From Fratercula arctica (taxonomy: Eukaryota > Chordata > Aves > Charadriiformes > Alcidae): a stretch of DNA of 64,000 nucleotides. The notes beneath the pieces are model-generated. The model saw only the letters and a program-made list of their open reading frames with translations. It ran no database searches and was not told the DNA's origin. Location: assembly GCA_947846985.1 (NCBI GenBank), contig CANTUZ010000005.1, positions 54,933,889-54,997,888 on the forward strand. The letters run 5' to 3'. Below are positions 1-13,900 of the stretch, piece by piece. The translations under genes were made by a program, and so were the position numbers. Position 1 is the stretch's first letter. Every line of letters starts with the position of its first letter.

Positions 1-293
1 TGTGTAAGAAGATTTCTAGACAGTCACTGAGTTGATAAATGAATGCGACTTTCAAGTCTCATTTCAAGTTAACATTAACTGGAGGATCCACCCCCTTGTT
101 TTCAAATCAAGGGTGAAACAAGGTTAAGCTTTATTGAAACTAAGAAAAAAAAAAAAAAATGTTCTACATTTCTCAAGTTCACATCAGTAATGAGCAGGGA
201 GCATAACAATGTACCCCAGCTCAAGCGGAAAAAAAAAACCCAAAACAACCAACATCATTTTTTTGTTCTACAGCATCAGCATTATACACAAAC
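1..293 (-). other. 5' part of ATG2B intron 37
   Basis: This is intronic sequence after the GTTTGT donor of exon 37, with A-runs around 143-159 and 230-238. The next exon (GTLAGIL in other vertebrates) is not present here. Confidence 0.85.
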
Positions 294-3200
294 CTGATCC
301 ATTGATACGTGTTTGCCGTGGTAATCAAGCCGTATTGGAACTTCTGATGTAAAACGAAATTCTCTGGGATATACAAAGGAAATTTTACAGTGAGAAATAT
401 GAAAAGGAAATAAAATTATCCTTCCAGAAAGACAGCCATTGTTTCCCATCTTCCTAGGATAGGATGCCATACCCTTTTCTGTAACGCATAAATTCTCTAG
501 TTACTGTGTTAGTACTTCAGAATACGTGTACAAAGTACTATGGCAAATTCAGTTTCTCTTGGTTTATTAAGATCTAGTCAAGGTTAGCATTTATAAGAAA
601 TTTATAAACAAAATATTTAAATATAAATTTATAATAAATTTAACAGTCCTGCAAAAGCGCTGCTAATCCTGCAGGTGTGTATCTTCCCTCAATATTCACA
701 GCATGAATTTCAGTTGCAAAAAAGAAAAAGCATGGCTAATGATGGTTCTGTGGGCAAAATCTAGCCCTGCAGCTGGAACTTATTAAAAAATTCTGTTGGT
801 GATGTATGTGATGGAATAGAACCACCATTGTTCTCTCATAATTTGGCTCTGCACTGCTTACCAAAGTACACATCTGTTGTTAGAGGCACTTATGATCTGA
901 ATACATGGAAAAAAACTTCTGCAAAACAAGCTGCAATTTTTATAATCACTTCCCAGTCAGAACTACATTAGAGTTTCTCTTGTGATATGTTAATCTTGTA
1001 CCTCTCTCATGATATCCTTTTCCTTTATATACTCCCATCTCTGGTTTTATTCGATCTAATTTACATTGTTAGACATAAGACTACAAAGACTGTTCTTTAT
1101 ATTTATGTGTAAAACATCTCATTACTGGTTCTGTACATGGCAGAGCTTTAATTTTATTTTCTTGTGCACAGCAGTGAGCATAAGTTAATAAAAAAACCCC
1201 TCACATCAGTTACCTTCCAGTGATCAAAATAAATATACTTGATTTCCACAATCAGTCAATAAACAAACAAAAAATGCACCTTGTCAAAATGTCTGAGCAG
1301 TTTACCATCAAACTTTCTTAAAGTATTCAGCAGAACAGATGCGTGTCACTGGAAATTTTGTTTACCTGAAAAATACTGGCTGATCACTGTATGATGTTAC
1401 TTCTTGTGAAAAATGATGATCATCTCCATTAACGACATCCACAGAATCAACGCTACCATTTTCATTTGTTTGCTTGTGTGACGAGAAAGAAATGACTGGA
1501 CTTGGGTCCTTAAGGCTGCTGACATGCCTGGGCAAACTACACGTAACTTCAGCACCAGGAGACTTTTTCACTAAAGATAAGAAGTTATATACAATAAATT
1601 GACTCATATTTTTCACATCGATTACAAAAAGATTGTGTTTATACAATTACCATGTCCTTAGTAAGTTCTAATGCTTATTAATAGGAATTACTAACAGGAC
1701 ATAATTTAGATTCTCAATATATTAGATTTTCAATATATATTAGTTTTTGCATCAGATGGTGTAGTTGATTAGAAGTACTGCTTTAGCTGTCTACGTACAT
1801 TGTAATGCTTATTTATAATCTTGAACTCTGTTCCTTTCTCTAGGGGTTACACATCTTCAACCTATTAGACAGACGTACTCTTTTATGCAAGAGGTATTAA
1901 ATAATGTATTTGATTTATCTAATAACAACTCCTAATATTATACACACAGTCCCCAATTTTTTCAGAAGTTCTTATTAAATATGCTCCAATTTTGGTGAAA
2001 ACTTTTATACAATGGAGATGCCAGGTGTTGAAAACCTTTGTTGGTATTTATAAAACACAAAACTAAAATACCCAAAGTTTCTGTGTTCTAACAAATTAGT
2101 TACTAACGTTGGGGTTTGGTCACTAATTCTTTTACACACACAAGATTCACATGTGAATTTATAGACATATACAAAGGAGAAAGAAGAAGCACTTTCACAT
2201 TAGATTTTTGAAAAGTATACCTTCAGGATCTGGAGTAACTAAGAGTTCTACTTCTGTAGAGAGGCTAGTGAAAAAATCCTTCAGGAAAAACAAGGCATCC
2301 TAAAGTCAAAAATAAAACACAATTAAGTTAAAAAAAAAGATAAATACCCAATACTCTATACCTATTATCTACTATTTCAGCTCTTTATTCCTATTTGGAT
2401 ATGAATCAAAATACATTTCTTCTTTTTGATCCTTTAAAAAGTGCAGAAACCACATATAAATCTAGGACAGAAACCAGAAAGACCCTCTTGGTCATATAAT
2501 GTGATTTCATAATCTCTCTAGCTCTGTCTTAAAACTCCAGGGCTGTTTTCATCATCTCTATTCTCATTTTGGAGACTGTTCCAGAACCCAAGTGTTTTAA
2601 TCGATATAAACTTTTCTCTGATTTCCAATAAAAGGGTACTCAAGTATACTTTATATTCATCTCTAATACTGCAAATGGCAGACCAATTATTCCAGATCAG
2701 ATCTCGCCGCTGCTTCATTAGAGGTCATTAATATCTCTGCTGTTAACGTCTTGTCAGTCAGATGCATGACACTGGTGCCTTGTTCACGTTATAATGACAT
2801 CCGGACTTTCTTTTCCTTTTTTTTTGTTTCCAACTGATAAGCAGACAGCTTAAGTAGTTCTAACAGGAATTTCTAACATGACCGCATGCAACCCTGTGCT
2901 TTCAAGCCAGCTGTGGTTAATTTTGCAGAAGTTGTAAAGGTGAAGTGTTTATGGTACACGGTGTTTATGGTACAAAAGATAAAAGACTTAGAAAAATAAT
3001 CAGAGGGAACGTATTTCCTCACTAGATGGCAGTATGTCCATGCCATTTTTCTATACGAAATAATTACGAACTATACAGAGTTCTATTTTTCCAATAGTAA
3101 AATGAAAACCTGGTCTCTAATGTGTACTCAGGGAAACAGAAAGGAAGTACAGAACTCCTAATTGTGCTCTTGAAAAAACCCACATCTCTCTGCAGATGAC

Positions 3201-6200
3201 AAATTAAGCTAGAAATGTCTCAACAAAGAGTAATAACTGCACTTTAAACTTGAATGCACAAACATATGTAGCTTCCTTACTGGTGCACAAAAAAACCCCA
3301 ACTGTTTCTCATGAAAAATACTTTGCACAAAGGCTTGCTAAAGAAAGTAAAGCAATTTCTCCCATTTCTGTTCTTCATGCCACTGCAGTTGAAAGCAAGA
3401 CCATAGCCTTCAGAGTACAGAAGCAGACCTCAAGTGCCCTTGACAAAATTCTGGATTAATGATTAACTTTTTTCAATTAAAAACACCAAACCCACTTCAT
3501 GAACAAACAAAGCAAGGTCATTCAAGATTAAGTATATGCTTTTCAAAACAATAGAGATCATCAGAACTCTCAGGAGGTAAACTGGTATTACTGAGTAAAC
3601 AGCCAGGTCTACAGATATTCTTCGTTTCTAATTTAAAAAAAAAAAAAAAAAAAAAAGGCTAGTCTCTGTAATAGCTGGAGCGGAAGGAAAGTTCTAACAT
3701 AGATATAAACAGAGCAGCAGAGATCCAAAGACATGTGTGACTGATATAAATAAAAGAGGTACCAAACCAAGAAAACAACCCCATAAGATGTCTATGATGG
3801 TTACAAGTATGTGGTAAAAAAATCCAGTATCATTAAATAAATAAAAGTTTGTTTCATTTTTTTACATTGGCATAACCAACCTGGTCAATATTGAGGCGAA
3901 GCGGCATTAGTGAAACACGTAAACAACATTCCTGTGGGGATCTACCAGACTCTGGACGGACATGTAATGCTTTAACTGTTAACTGAGAAAAAGCAACAAG
4001 ATAAATAAAAGTAGTAACATTCGTAATTATTAGGTCTCAGAATGCTAGCTAGAAAAACATTTACCACAAAACCTCTGTACTAATCTGATTCCACTTACCA
4101 ATTATAAAGACAGTGTTGAATAAATAACTTACGGATGTTATAAAAAAGAAAACTAAAGTAAGAAAACCCAAAAAACCCAAATTCATAAATCCTTTATAGG
4201 ACCAGTAAGACTACAGTATATCACTGAACTACAACTCTGCAAGTATAGTGAACAGTCTAATCATACTCATACAAGCAGATGTTTGTTCAAAAACAAAATC
4301 TAAAAGCTACTAATGTAGTCCTGCACATCTACTTTTTTAAACTGACAAAATCTCACAAACATTAATACCCGACATACTAATATTCAAAATGACTTTTAAA
4401 TTAGTTTTAATATCCACAAGGAGTCGAGCAAGTAACTATCAACACGTTCTATTACTCCAGCATTCCTTCTGCAAGATTAAGAAACATATACAATCTCCAC
4501 AATAATAGTCCAACCACTGTAATTATAATGAATTAACGGATTCCATGAACATACCATATTTGAATGCGCTTTTCTGGGCATCTCCTTACTGCAGTAGAGA
4601 TAGAGAAATTTATTCATCTGTGATGTAGCTAAGCGATCTCTAATCTCCAGGTCTTGAACAATAAAAACCTGCCGTGACACTGGCTGCTCCAACAGACTGG
4701 ATTCACCTTCTGCACCACCTGGAGGGTATACCTCATGCTGGAATTTCACCTTTTAAAAAGCAAAGAAAACCAGCACAATCAGCTTCAGTGAAAAACAACC
4801 TTTAACAACAGAAGAGAAGGCTCCGGAGAGACCTTATAACAGCCTTCCAGTAACTAAGGGGGGCCTACAGCAAAGCTGGAGAGGGACTCTTTATCAGGGA
4901 GTGCAGAGATAGGATGAGGGGTAATGGTTTTAGACTGGAACAGTGGAGATTTAGATTAGATATCAGGAAGGTGAGGCACAGGTTGCCCAGGGAAGTTGTG
5001 GAAGCCCCATCCCTGGAAGCGTTCAAGACCAGGCTGGATGGGGCTTTGAGCAACCTGGTCTAGTGGGAGGTGTCCCTGCCCACGGCAGCAGGGCCAGAAC
5101 TGGATGATCTTCAGGGTCCCTTCCAACTCTAACCATTCTATGATTCTAATATTACTTCAAAAAAAAAAAAGCAACAACCAATTAAAAAAGCCCATACCAC
5201 ACATAAGAAATTCAAAAGCCATCTACTATTTCAAATTTACAGAATATTAGGATTTCTGAAAACTATTCAGATTTTTGCACATCTAGCAGTAGAAATCTTC
5301 CAATTCCTAGTTGTGTACATGTTCATATTTTAGGATGCAAATTCGAGCCAAAACAAAGAGTCAGTGTAAGACAAAGAGCAAGTTTTGTTTTTTTTTTTTG
5401 TTTTAGTATGACTCTGCTTTTTTCCTCTCAATCCTGACATCTTTCTTACATCATGCTGAAGCCTGTACCAGGCAATGTTGCAGTTCTTCGATCCTACAGC
5501 TTCTAAGCTTAGGAAAGTAAGGTTTTTTCCCTACCAACAGACTTCTCACGTAGCTTCTTCCAGTCTCAGTTTCCTTTTTCTTTACTCACTTTAGCCCATA
5601 GAAACTCTAATCCATTACCTTTCTTAAACTCTAAAGAACTCTGAATTCTCTCCTTTTTCTTATCTCTTGATGTAATTCTCATTTTCAAGCAAAGACCTGT
5701 GGTTACCTACAAATTGTTCCCTGTCTCAATGACCCCCACCACATCCTTGCCTGCAATGTAGTGAAGCAGAGGAGACACCGCAAGCTGAACAGTGGCCTCT
5801 ACTGCCCACATACTGACATGTTAAGAAACACTGCATTTAAGGGCCCTGTATCCAAGATACACATGATAATGAACATTTTCAGTGTTGAAGAGAAAAATAA
5901 ATGTTTATCATAAATACTGCTCGGAAACTTCACGGTTTTGACACTCGTCTTTTCTCCTTAATTTCTTGTTTAAACATTATTAAGTTTTGTACCAAGTTAG
6001 GGATACAAGTAGGGAGGGAAAAAAAAGTAATTATGCCTTAGCACTAACACCAACTCATTAAATACCTGCAAATTAAGAGATATTGTTATACTTTCACAGG
6101 AAGTTTTCCATGTGAAATACTAAATGCTTTCTTTTTTTCCTTTTTTTTTTTATTGCAATGTCATGGTTATTTCAGAAAAGCCTAAAATAAGTATCGAACA

Positions 6201-7978
6201 TTTCTGGCAAGTTTGAAGTGATAATGAGATGAATTTTAAGCTCTAGAAACGCACATAGATGCATTTACTTTATGTAGTATCTTTCATGTTTATGGAAATG
6301 TTTGAGAAAACCTTATTTTAAAAAGGTTTTGTTACTGATCCATTTAACATGAAGTTTGGTTAACTCCTTGCCAATATTCTTTACAGCACCAGAATCAAGC
6401 ATCGAGTTGCCATGTCAGAGCTAAGCACAAGCTTAAAAACCAAGAGTAACATACTTATGCCTGAAGGGTGCTAAATATGTTAGGGGAAATAAAGGAACGA
6501 TGACGTGATATAACTGGATGTTATTTAATATCCAGCTATCATCAACTGATACACCGAGTGTCTCAACAGCTCTACATCCTGGTTATTTTCCTAGCACATT
6601 CAATTTCATAATAGGTATATCAATTCAGAGCAGAACTGAAGACAGAACAACAGAACAGCAGTTGTAAAATGTGGCTATAATAAACAAAAACTTTAAGAAT
6701 ATTATAATAAGTATCCTTCATCTTTAGAAACATGTTTGTTCAGCAAGTAAACAATACTGTGGTAGAAGGACAAATACATTTTTTGTTAAATTCTAAATTC
6801 ATCACCCTCAAAGTGATTGCTTAGTTGTAGATACTAATGGAAGAAATCCTACTGAATTTTAATAGAAAGCTGTTATCAAAAGGATATAACATGTAAATAT
6901 GTTCACACAGACAGTCATGGCTGAAGCCGTTTCTGTCATTCACCTTGCTTAACTGTATTTCCATTAGGAAGTCTGGGTTTCTTCCTCTTCCCCCACTTGC
7001 TGTACTCCGCCCATGTCTCGTTGGTGTATGAGACGGAGAACTATGGGGACTTCTGGGGAAATTAAAAAGAAAAATACACTTTTGCAGGTTAAACTTAAAG
7101 CTATCTCACTGTTAACCTACAAGCATGTATGTTTCACTGGATACAGCTTATTAGTATTTTAATGGTTACAAGACAAAAATATTAGGAAATAGAAAAAAAT
7201 ATTGGAAGTTGTGTTACTATTAACCAAATAAATACTTTCTTTTTATTGTTGAAGTAATGCATACTTCGCAGAATGCTGCGTGTATGCTTCCCACCAAATT
7301 AACATCCATAAAGCATCTCCTTAATTTTGGGTGCAGTAATATTACTCACTCTTTAGTTTACATGATATCCTGAAATCCAGACTCCAGCTACCATGGCACT
7401 AGTCTCTTACGCTCCTTAAGCCCCAATCACTTTAGGAAAATTTAACTTCTAATATAACCCTTAAAAACAAAGCCCATCCCTCCCATCCCCCCAGAAAACA
7501 CCAAAACCAAACCCAGCTTGTCCAGGTTAAGACACAGGAAAATTAGAACACTGGTGTGTGGAATAGGAAGATTCCAGATAATCTTTAAGGTCCCTTCCAA
7601 TCCAAACCATTCTATGACTGATTCCTTGTGAGGAGGGAGCAAAGCAGCAAGTGAGGGGGACTTGAGATTGAATGGTGAGATTAACTTCAAATCAAAGGAA
7701 AACTTAGTATTTTTAAATGTTCTAATCTACAGAATTACATCAAACACTTACATGAAACTTTTAGCCGGAGATGTTGGTGGTGCAGTCCCAAAATCCCTTC
7801 CACCATAAAGATGCCAAATAAGAGAGATTTCCTTTACAACATAGCGTACCAGAGGAACAGGAAAATGAAGGGGAGCTTTGCTTGTGTCTGTTTTTTTAAT
7901 AGGTTGGCTGAAATGATTTTCCTTTATGATAATTGCATCATCAACCATTATTTTTATTACTGGTTCTTCCTCTTTTTC
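294..7978 (-). CDS. ATG2B: ATG2B exons 31-37 (residues 1504-1832), with the WIPI-binding region
   Basis: Exons: 31 7752-7978, 32 6944-7052, 33 4555-4749, 34 3881-3982, 35 2221-2299, 36 1366-1570, 37 294-363. Exon 31 ([16 protein letters not shown], then [10 protein letters not shown]) covers the segment that in ATG2A binds WIPI4, inferred by alignment from memory. Exon 32 is Ser/Thr/Arg-rich ([12 protein letters not shown]) and looks like a phosphorylated loop. Exon 36 is the least conserved. Exon 37 ends VSMDQ at a phase-0 GT donor. Human ATG2B has 42 exons by my recollection, so about five are missing. Intron 32 (4750-6943) has a CR1 copy and intron 31 a CR1 tail. Confidence 0.94.
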
Positions 7979-10900
7979 CTAATTAAAAAAAAAGAGTATA
8001 TAGCATTGAGAAGGTGAAATCTGCTTTCTTTACTGAGATGTCTCATTCTTTTCTGTGAAAAGAAGAGGAACTATTCTGCACTGTCTTGTAAAGCTTATAC
8101 AATACAGGCTTGTTTTAGGAATGATTCTTATAAAGTAACTTAAAGACAAAAGCACATAAAAATAAGCTAGAAGCTGAGTAGTTAAAAAAAATACTCTCAT
8201 CCAAACTGTAAACAAAACAAGCGTTGAAAACAAGCAAAAAAACATGGAAGAGCCCAGGCTACCACATTAGCACTTCTGGAAACAAACAAGCTCAAAGGTA
8301 ACTGGGCAAATACAGCTTCTAATCAGGGATCCAGAACCGCTTCTGTCTAAGAATACAACCAGAGATACTATGAAAAACATGAACACAAGCTGTTTTCAAA
8401 GAGTTTGAGTATAGTTTCCTAAGTCTCCTAATGCAGTGGACAGACAGTAGTGTAAAAAGACACACAAGCTTTTCTCTGAGGTTTGGCAAGGATCTTAGAC
8501 CCATAAAAGCATTGAAAGCTTAGACTGCGAGAGAAATGAATAAAAGATGAGAAGATGTGCAAAGCTGCTATTTTGATAACTACTGTATTTTGCTTAAAAC
8601 ATTTTTTTTCTAACTATGCCATTACTGTAATTCAAAATGGCAATGATAAAACATGACTAAAACTTAGGACAACTGCCAATATAGTTTAACATAATATTCA
8701 GATCAGAGAACAATTACATACTGCTGAGATATAGAAAAATCATATATATTTGAGAATACTTGCATCCATTCCTAACAGTAACAATGCATTAAGTCCTTTC
8801 TAACATAAAGATTATTTTTCTGCTAGTCTGCCCACTGATAAAAGTATCATTAAGCAATCACAAAAAGCTATGAAGTCTAATTTGTCCAGGTCTTACATAG
8901 TCTTTTCTCTAATTCAGTTTATATATGGATTTTTTTAGTAATTCTCAAAGCTTCTTACAGCCACAGCAACTTTGGGTGCAAAAAGAATACAGAAATCGTC
9001 ACTTTCTGCAGGAACATCTCCCATGGCCTCATTTATCAGGTGATGACTGAATGAAGCATAAGTGGGACTTGGCTCTTGTGAGACATTTCCGCTTTCGTCT
9101 GGAAACAGGAAGAGATCGGAGCAAGATGGTTCCTGAGTTTGAGATCTGTCATCCAAAACTCCTGAGAGTTGAAGGAGGGTGGAGAAAAAACACGTTTCAC
9201 TGGAAAAATCTTTACAAAATATGAAAACATAACAGTTAAATAAAATCTTTTACTTCAATTACATCAAGAGAATTTGCTTATTATATCTTGAATCAATTCC
9301 TACTATAAATAAAATACAAGTGTCAAAACCTAATCTACTGTACAACTGGAAGTGGTTAAAATATAATCATAACTATTTACTAGTAGAGATGAACTGACAA
9401 AATATAGAAAAACTATTTGTAAAAAAAACCCTACAGATACAAAAAAAAAATTTTGGTGTCCAATTTTCTCATTCTGGTAGTAAGACCACAACATCAGTAA
9501 CTTTCAGTACTACACTGACTGCTCACCGCCCACCATCACAGAGAGGACTACACATCATGGAAATAGTGAAATTCTCCATTTGCAGTACAAAATCCTTAGC
9601 CAATTTAAACCTGGATTTAACTCTAGCCATGATGCAGAAGCCATAATCCCGTGATAAAATAAATCATCTTGTTTTATCTGCTACTTGAAAAATTTTCTCA
9701 GAGCTAAAAGTTCTTTCTGTGACTCAAAACTGTACCATCCTCCTGGACTGCCTTCATACACAGAACAGAGGTCTTTGATTCCTCCATAGTCCGGTATGCC
9801 ATATAAACTTACACCCAAACTTATACTCCTAGAGAACTTGGGGTCTTGACAGAGTCCCACAAAATCAGATTCCTCCCTTGATGTTTTCAGTATCTCAGTA
9901 ATGTGTATTTGACTAGAATCTTAAATTATTTTTGCATTACTGTTATTAAAAGCAAGAATCTGATAGTTTGAAGACTTCCGACATTAAAAGGTACACTCCC
10001 ATTCTTGTCGCAGCATCTCTACATACACAAAAATCTCAATTTCCTTACGGAAAAGTTGTTACTTTATGTGTACTGATGCCTCCAGGGGATTCTTACCATT
10101 GGACTCTGGCTTCATGGCAGCAGCTGTCTGTTGAGTCTCAATTTCCTCCATTGCATCGCTCATCAAATCCCGTAAAATCTGTTGTTCTGATTCGGCAAGG
10201 ACTGTTCCGTGGGAAGATGGTTGGCTAAAGGTCTCTACCTGTAGGAGATGAACTACACATAGTTACATCTTAAAGACAACTACAATATCATGCTGAGTAA
10301 GATTTTGCTAAACGGCTTGATACACAGCTCTTAAACTGCAAGAAGTAACGCCTTAACTTCATGAATAATCAAGTGAGCTAAAACTTCAAGCTAGATGATT
10401 CATGAACTAGGTTAGAAGATTAAGGTTCGGGATATTTAGATTATCAGAGTACTTGGACAGCTTGTGTATGTCCTGGAATTTCCTTCTTAGATAAGAATAA
10501 AGTACAATAGGTAAACAGAACAAAATATTTTAAAATATTAAGTAGTGACCAAAGCAGAAAAAAAGAAAAGGGCACTATTTTACTCTTAAATGTATTTTAA
10601 GTCAGATACAATCTGTTGATTTCTTTGCAGGAAATCTTACATTCTTTGGAAATAGACTAGGGATATCAAAATAAAAACATATTACCAGGAAGCATAAAGT
10701 TAAGTTATTTTGACATTTTATACCTTCATTTTTGGCTTGCTAACTCCACGTTTAATCTCTGTCTTAGCAGGTGGATGTAAATCACCGTAACTTGCAATAT
10801 ATTGTATAAGATTCATTAGTGCAGCACATGAATCAGAGCAGGTACGAATATGAATTACATCACTGGAACAGTGCAGCTCAAAACGTGGTTTAGTCTAGAT

Positions 10901-13900
10901 AGCAAAAATAAAAAGAATAGAATACACTTCAAATCAACCTAAGGTTACATAAAAATAGCATCTATACACAGATGTTTTTAAATTAATTTACTTAACTAGT
11001 GAAAAAGGACTTAAAGTTAACAGCACACGTAAACTGAAAAAGCTTCCTTGATTCTAAATATAATAAAGTAATTTTCAAATCACAATCTGTCATGGAGATT
11101 TTACAGTTTGTTTTAATTGTGATTAAGTACTTACTCTTTCCCCATCAGAATCAGATTTTACTGCTGTAATGGTTAGCTCCAGCAGTCCCATATCCATAAC
11201 ACGAACATAATCTGAAAGATGAGTAGTTTAACAAAAATAAAATAAAGACTTAATAACAAATATCATCTTTACTATGTAATTTTTGGTTATTAAACCATTA
11301 GAAATAGCATGAGCTTAAAAACGGATCTTTTTTGTCAAAACCTTTTGTATCTCTGCATTTCCTTCTTTTATGAGGATTACTCTCAGAGTTCAAGTTTCTC
11401 AAGCTACTCAATTCAAGAACTCAAATCTTTTTAAGCCAATAGATCACTCCCACTGCCACCATCTGTGTGCAGTGTAATCTTTTAAGATATTTATCCTCAT
11501 CCCATCTGTGTGAGTTAGAGAAGTAGAGGCACACAGAAGCTGGGTAACTAAGCATCCTAGCAGCTTTTTAGTTGAAGCGAGAGAGGGGACATTTTCACAC
11601 TGTACTAATCTTTTAGTACCCTAAATAACTTATTTTGCCTTTTTCTTATTTAAACAAAATAGGCATATCTTTACTCTGTCCTTCACTAGAGATCTGTTAC
11701 CCAAGCTAAATACACAGATTTATGGATGCAGGGTTTCATTGTTTCTCCAGTTCATTTGTTAAATATTGATTCAAGTTCCTCAGTCCTTAAAGGCTGTTAT
11801 TATATGAACGAGAGCAAGCCAGTTGGTATCATTCTTCTTAGAACCTAGAACTCTGTGCCATATAACACCTTTCAAGTTCAGCTATTTAGAATATATATGT
11901 CATAAAATAAATATCTTTTATATAAAGACTTCTTTCTATGCCAACTCCAGATTTGTAAAAATATGCTTTTTTCAAATACCCATTATGGAACTGTAACAAG
12001 AAAATTAAGGACTTGCAAATTGCTGTTCTCTGACATACCTCTGCATCCACAAATCCACCCTAGAGCACTCAGATTTTTATCAACACTGCATTATTCATTC
12101 ATTATCTGCTCATTATCTCCTCAGACCTCTTCTTCAGTAACCTTTATATATGCTGAATATGCCTGTAATTTTGTTTCTTTAGGCTCTGCATTTCACTAGT
12201 CACATCTAAAACATCCTTACCTCTGTGGAGGTTCACCATAACAGTGTTGCACTTGTCAGACAGATGCAAAGCAGCTTCATCTAAAATTATCCTGAGAGAT
12301 AAAAAAAAAAAAAAAAAAAGAGATGAAATAAACGTGCTAGAGAAATGCTGTTGAAAGCAATCAGTATATAAAAAAAATGTACTTAAAAACACAAACATAT
12401 CTAGCATATCTTAAATCCAAACTCTTCACTTTAACCTTCCATAATTTCCAAATCCATTGGTAATTAACCACTGCAAAATATTTTTGCCATCACTTTATTA
12501 TCATCATTTTATTTGCATTTCAAGTTATATATTTGATCCTTCCTAGAATAAAAAGTAATGCTTTTGGCATATAGAATTAACATTTTCTTTTCTGCCTTTT
12601 TTTTCTTTTCAAGAAAGTAAGAGACACATTGTTTCAAAGGTCATTTATATGGTTTTATCAATGGAAACAAGCAACTCGGCACGTTTCACATCAGACAGGC
12701 ATAACAGAATGAATATTCATCTAAAGTTGCAAGAAAAATGATTTAAAAGTAACAGAGATGTTCAGTAATAACTATTTCCTTCATTAATACACTGTTTCCA
12801 AATAACAAATCTAAGAAACCTGTAGGTGCTACTAATTAACAACATCGACACAATTTCATTTCAGAACATCTTTCAACCGTATTAAAAATTGCAGAATTGC
12901 TAGTTGTTAAAGAAAGCAATCAACTAAAAAAAAAAACAAATTATTAAACCTAATAAAACAGAAGGTTTACACATGAGCAAAGTGTATTTCAACAGATGCA
13001 AACCACCATGCACATTTACACAACACAAATGCTTCCTAGGTCAAAAATGTAGACAGGCATTACAAGTTTTACAGGAGCTTCCCATGTTTCACAATCGCTT
13101 AAATTATACCTGAGAGTAGAAGAGGATTTATCTACTGCAACACTGCTGGAAATGCTGAAAGTTTCAACAGTAAGTAGAGATCTGACTGGCAAAAACAAGG
13201 GCCTAAGAAAAAATAGGGGGGAAAAAAAAAATTAATACTCTGTACCTGTTTAGAAGTGCCATCAAAGTCTCTTAGGTTACCTAACTAGATCTTCCCAGGC
13301 CTAGGCAAGGGCTTATCCTACTTTAAATTGCTTACAGTTTAAGGGATTTCTGTTAAGTACTTTTTCCAAACAAGCCTAAATAAATATTCCTTACAATATG
13401 CAAACTCAAGCATTCCTAAAGAATAAATATATAGCTGCAGTGCCACCAAGTGACATACACTTGCATTTTATTTACCTGTAATCAAGAGCACAACTCCACA
13501 GATGTACATGAAAAGTTGTAATTGTAGCTGGAGGATTATATCCCAGAACAGGCTCATCAGAAATATTCAAAAAATACAAAATCTAAAAATCACAAACATA
13601 TGATTATAATACTTCAGTATCTCTTAATAAACAATTATGCATTAGAAAAGAGAAAATCTGTAACAGGCAGGACAATAAAATGTCTGATTAGTGGAAGAAA
13701 AAGGAAGTGAACCATCTCAGATATTGAAAGGTGATTACCTCATATCTGAATACAAAAAAGCATGGAATGTAAACAGGGAAAAAAATCCAACATCCAAACC
13801 TCAGCCTCAGAGGTGTGGAAAAGACCAGTCCACAGACGCACAAGTGGCTACTTGTACAATACCTCACAATCCATTTTTAAAGCATTTCCCAAATACAGTC

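Noticed and set aside
3250..3459. 69-aa plus-strand open frame in ATG2B intron 34
   Set aside because: No similarity, opposite strand to the gene and no promoter or splice features.
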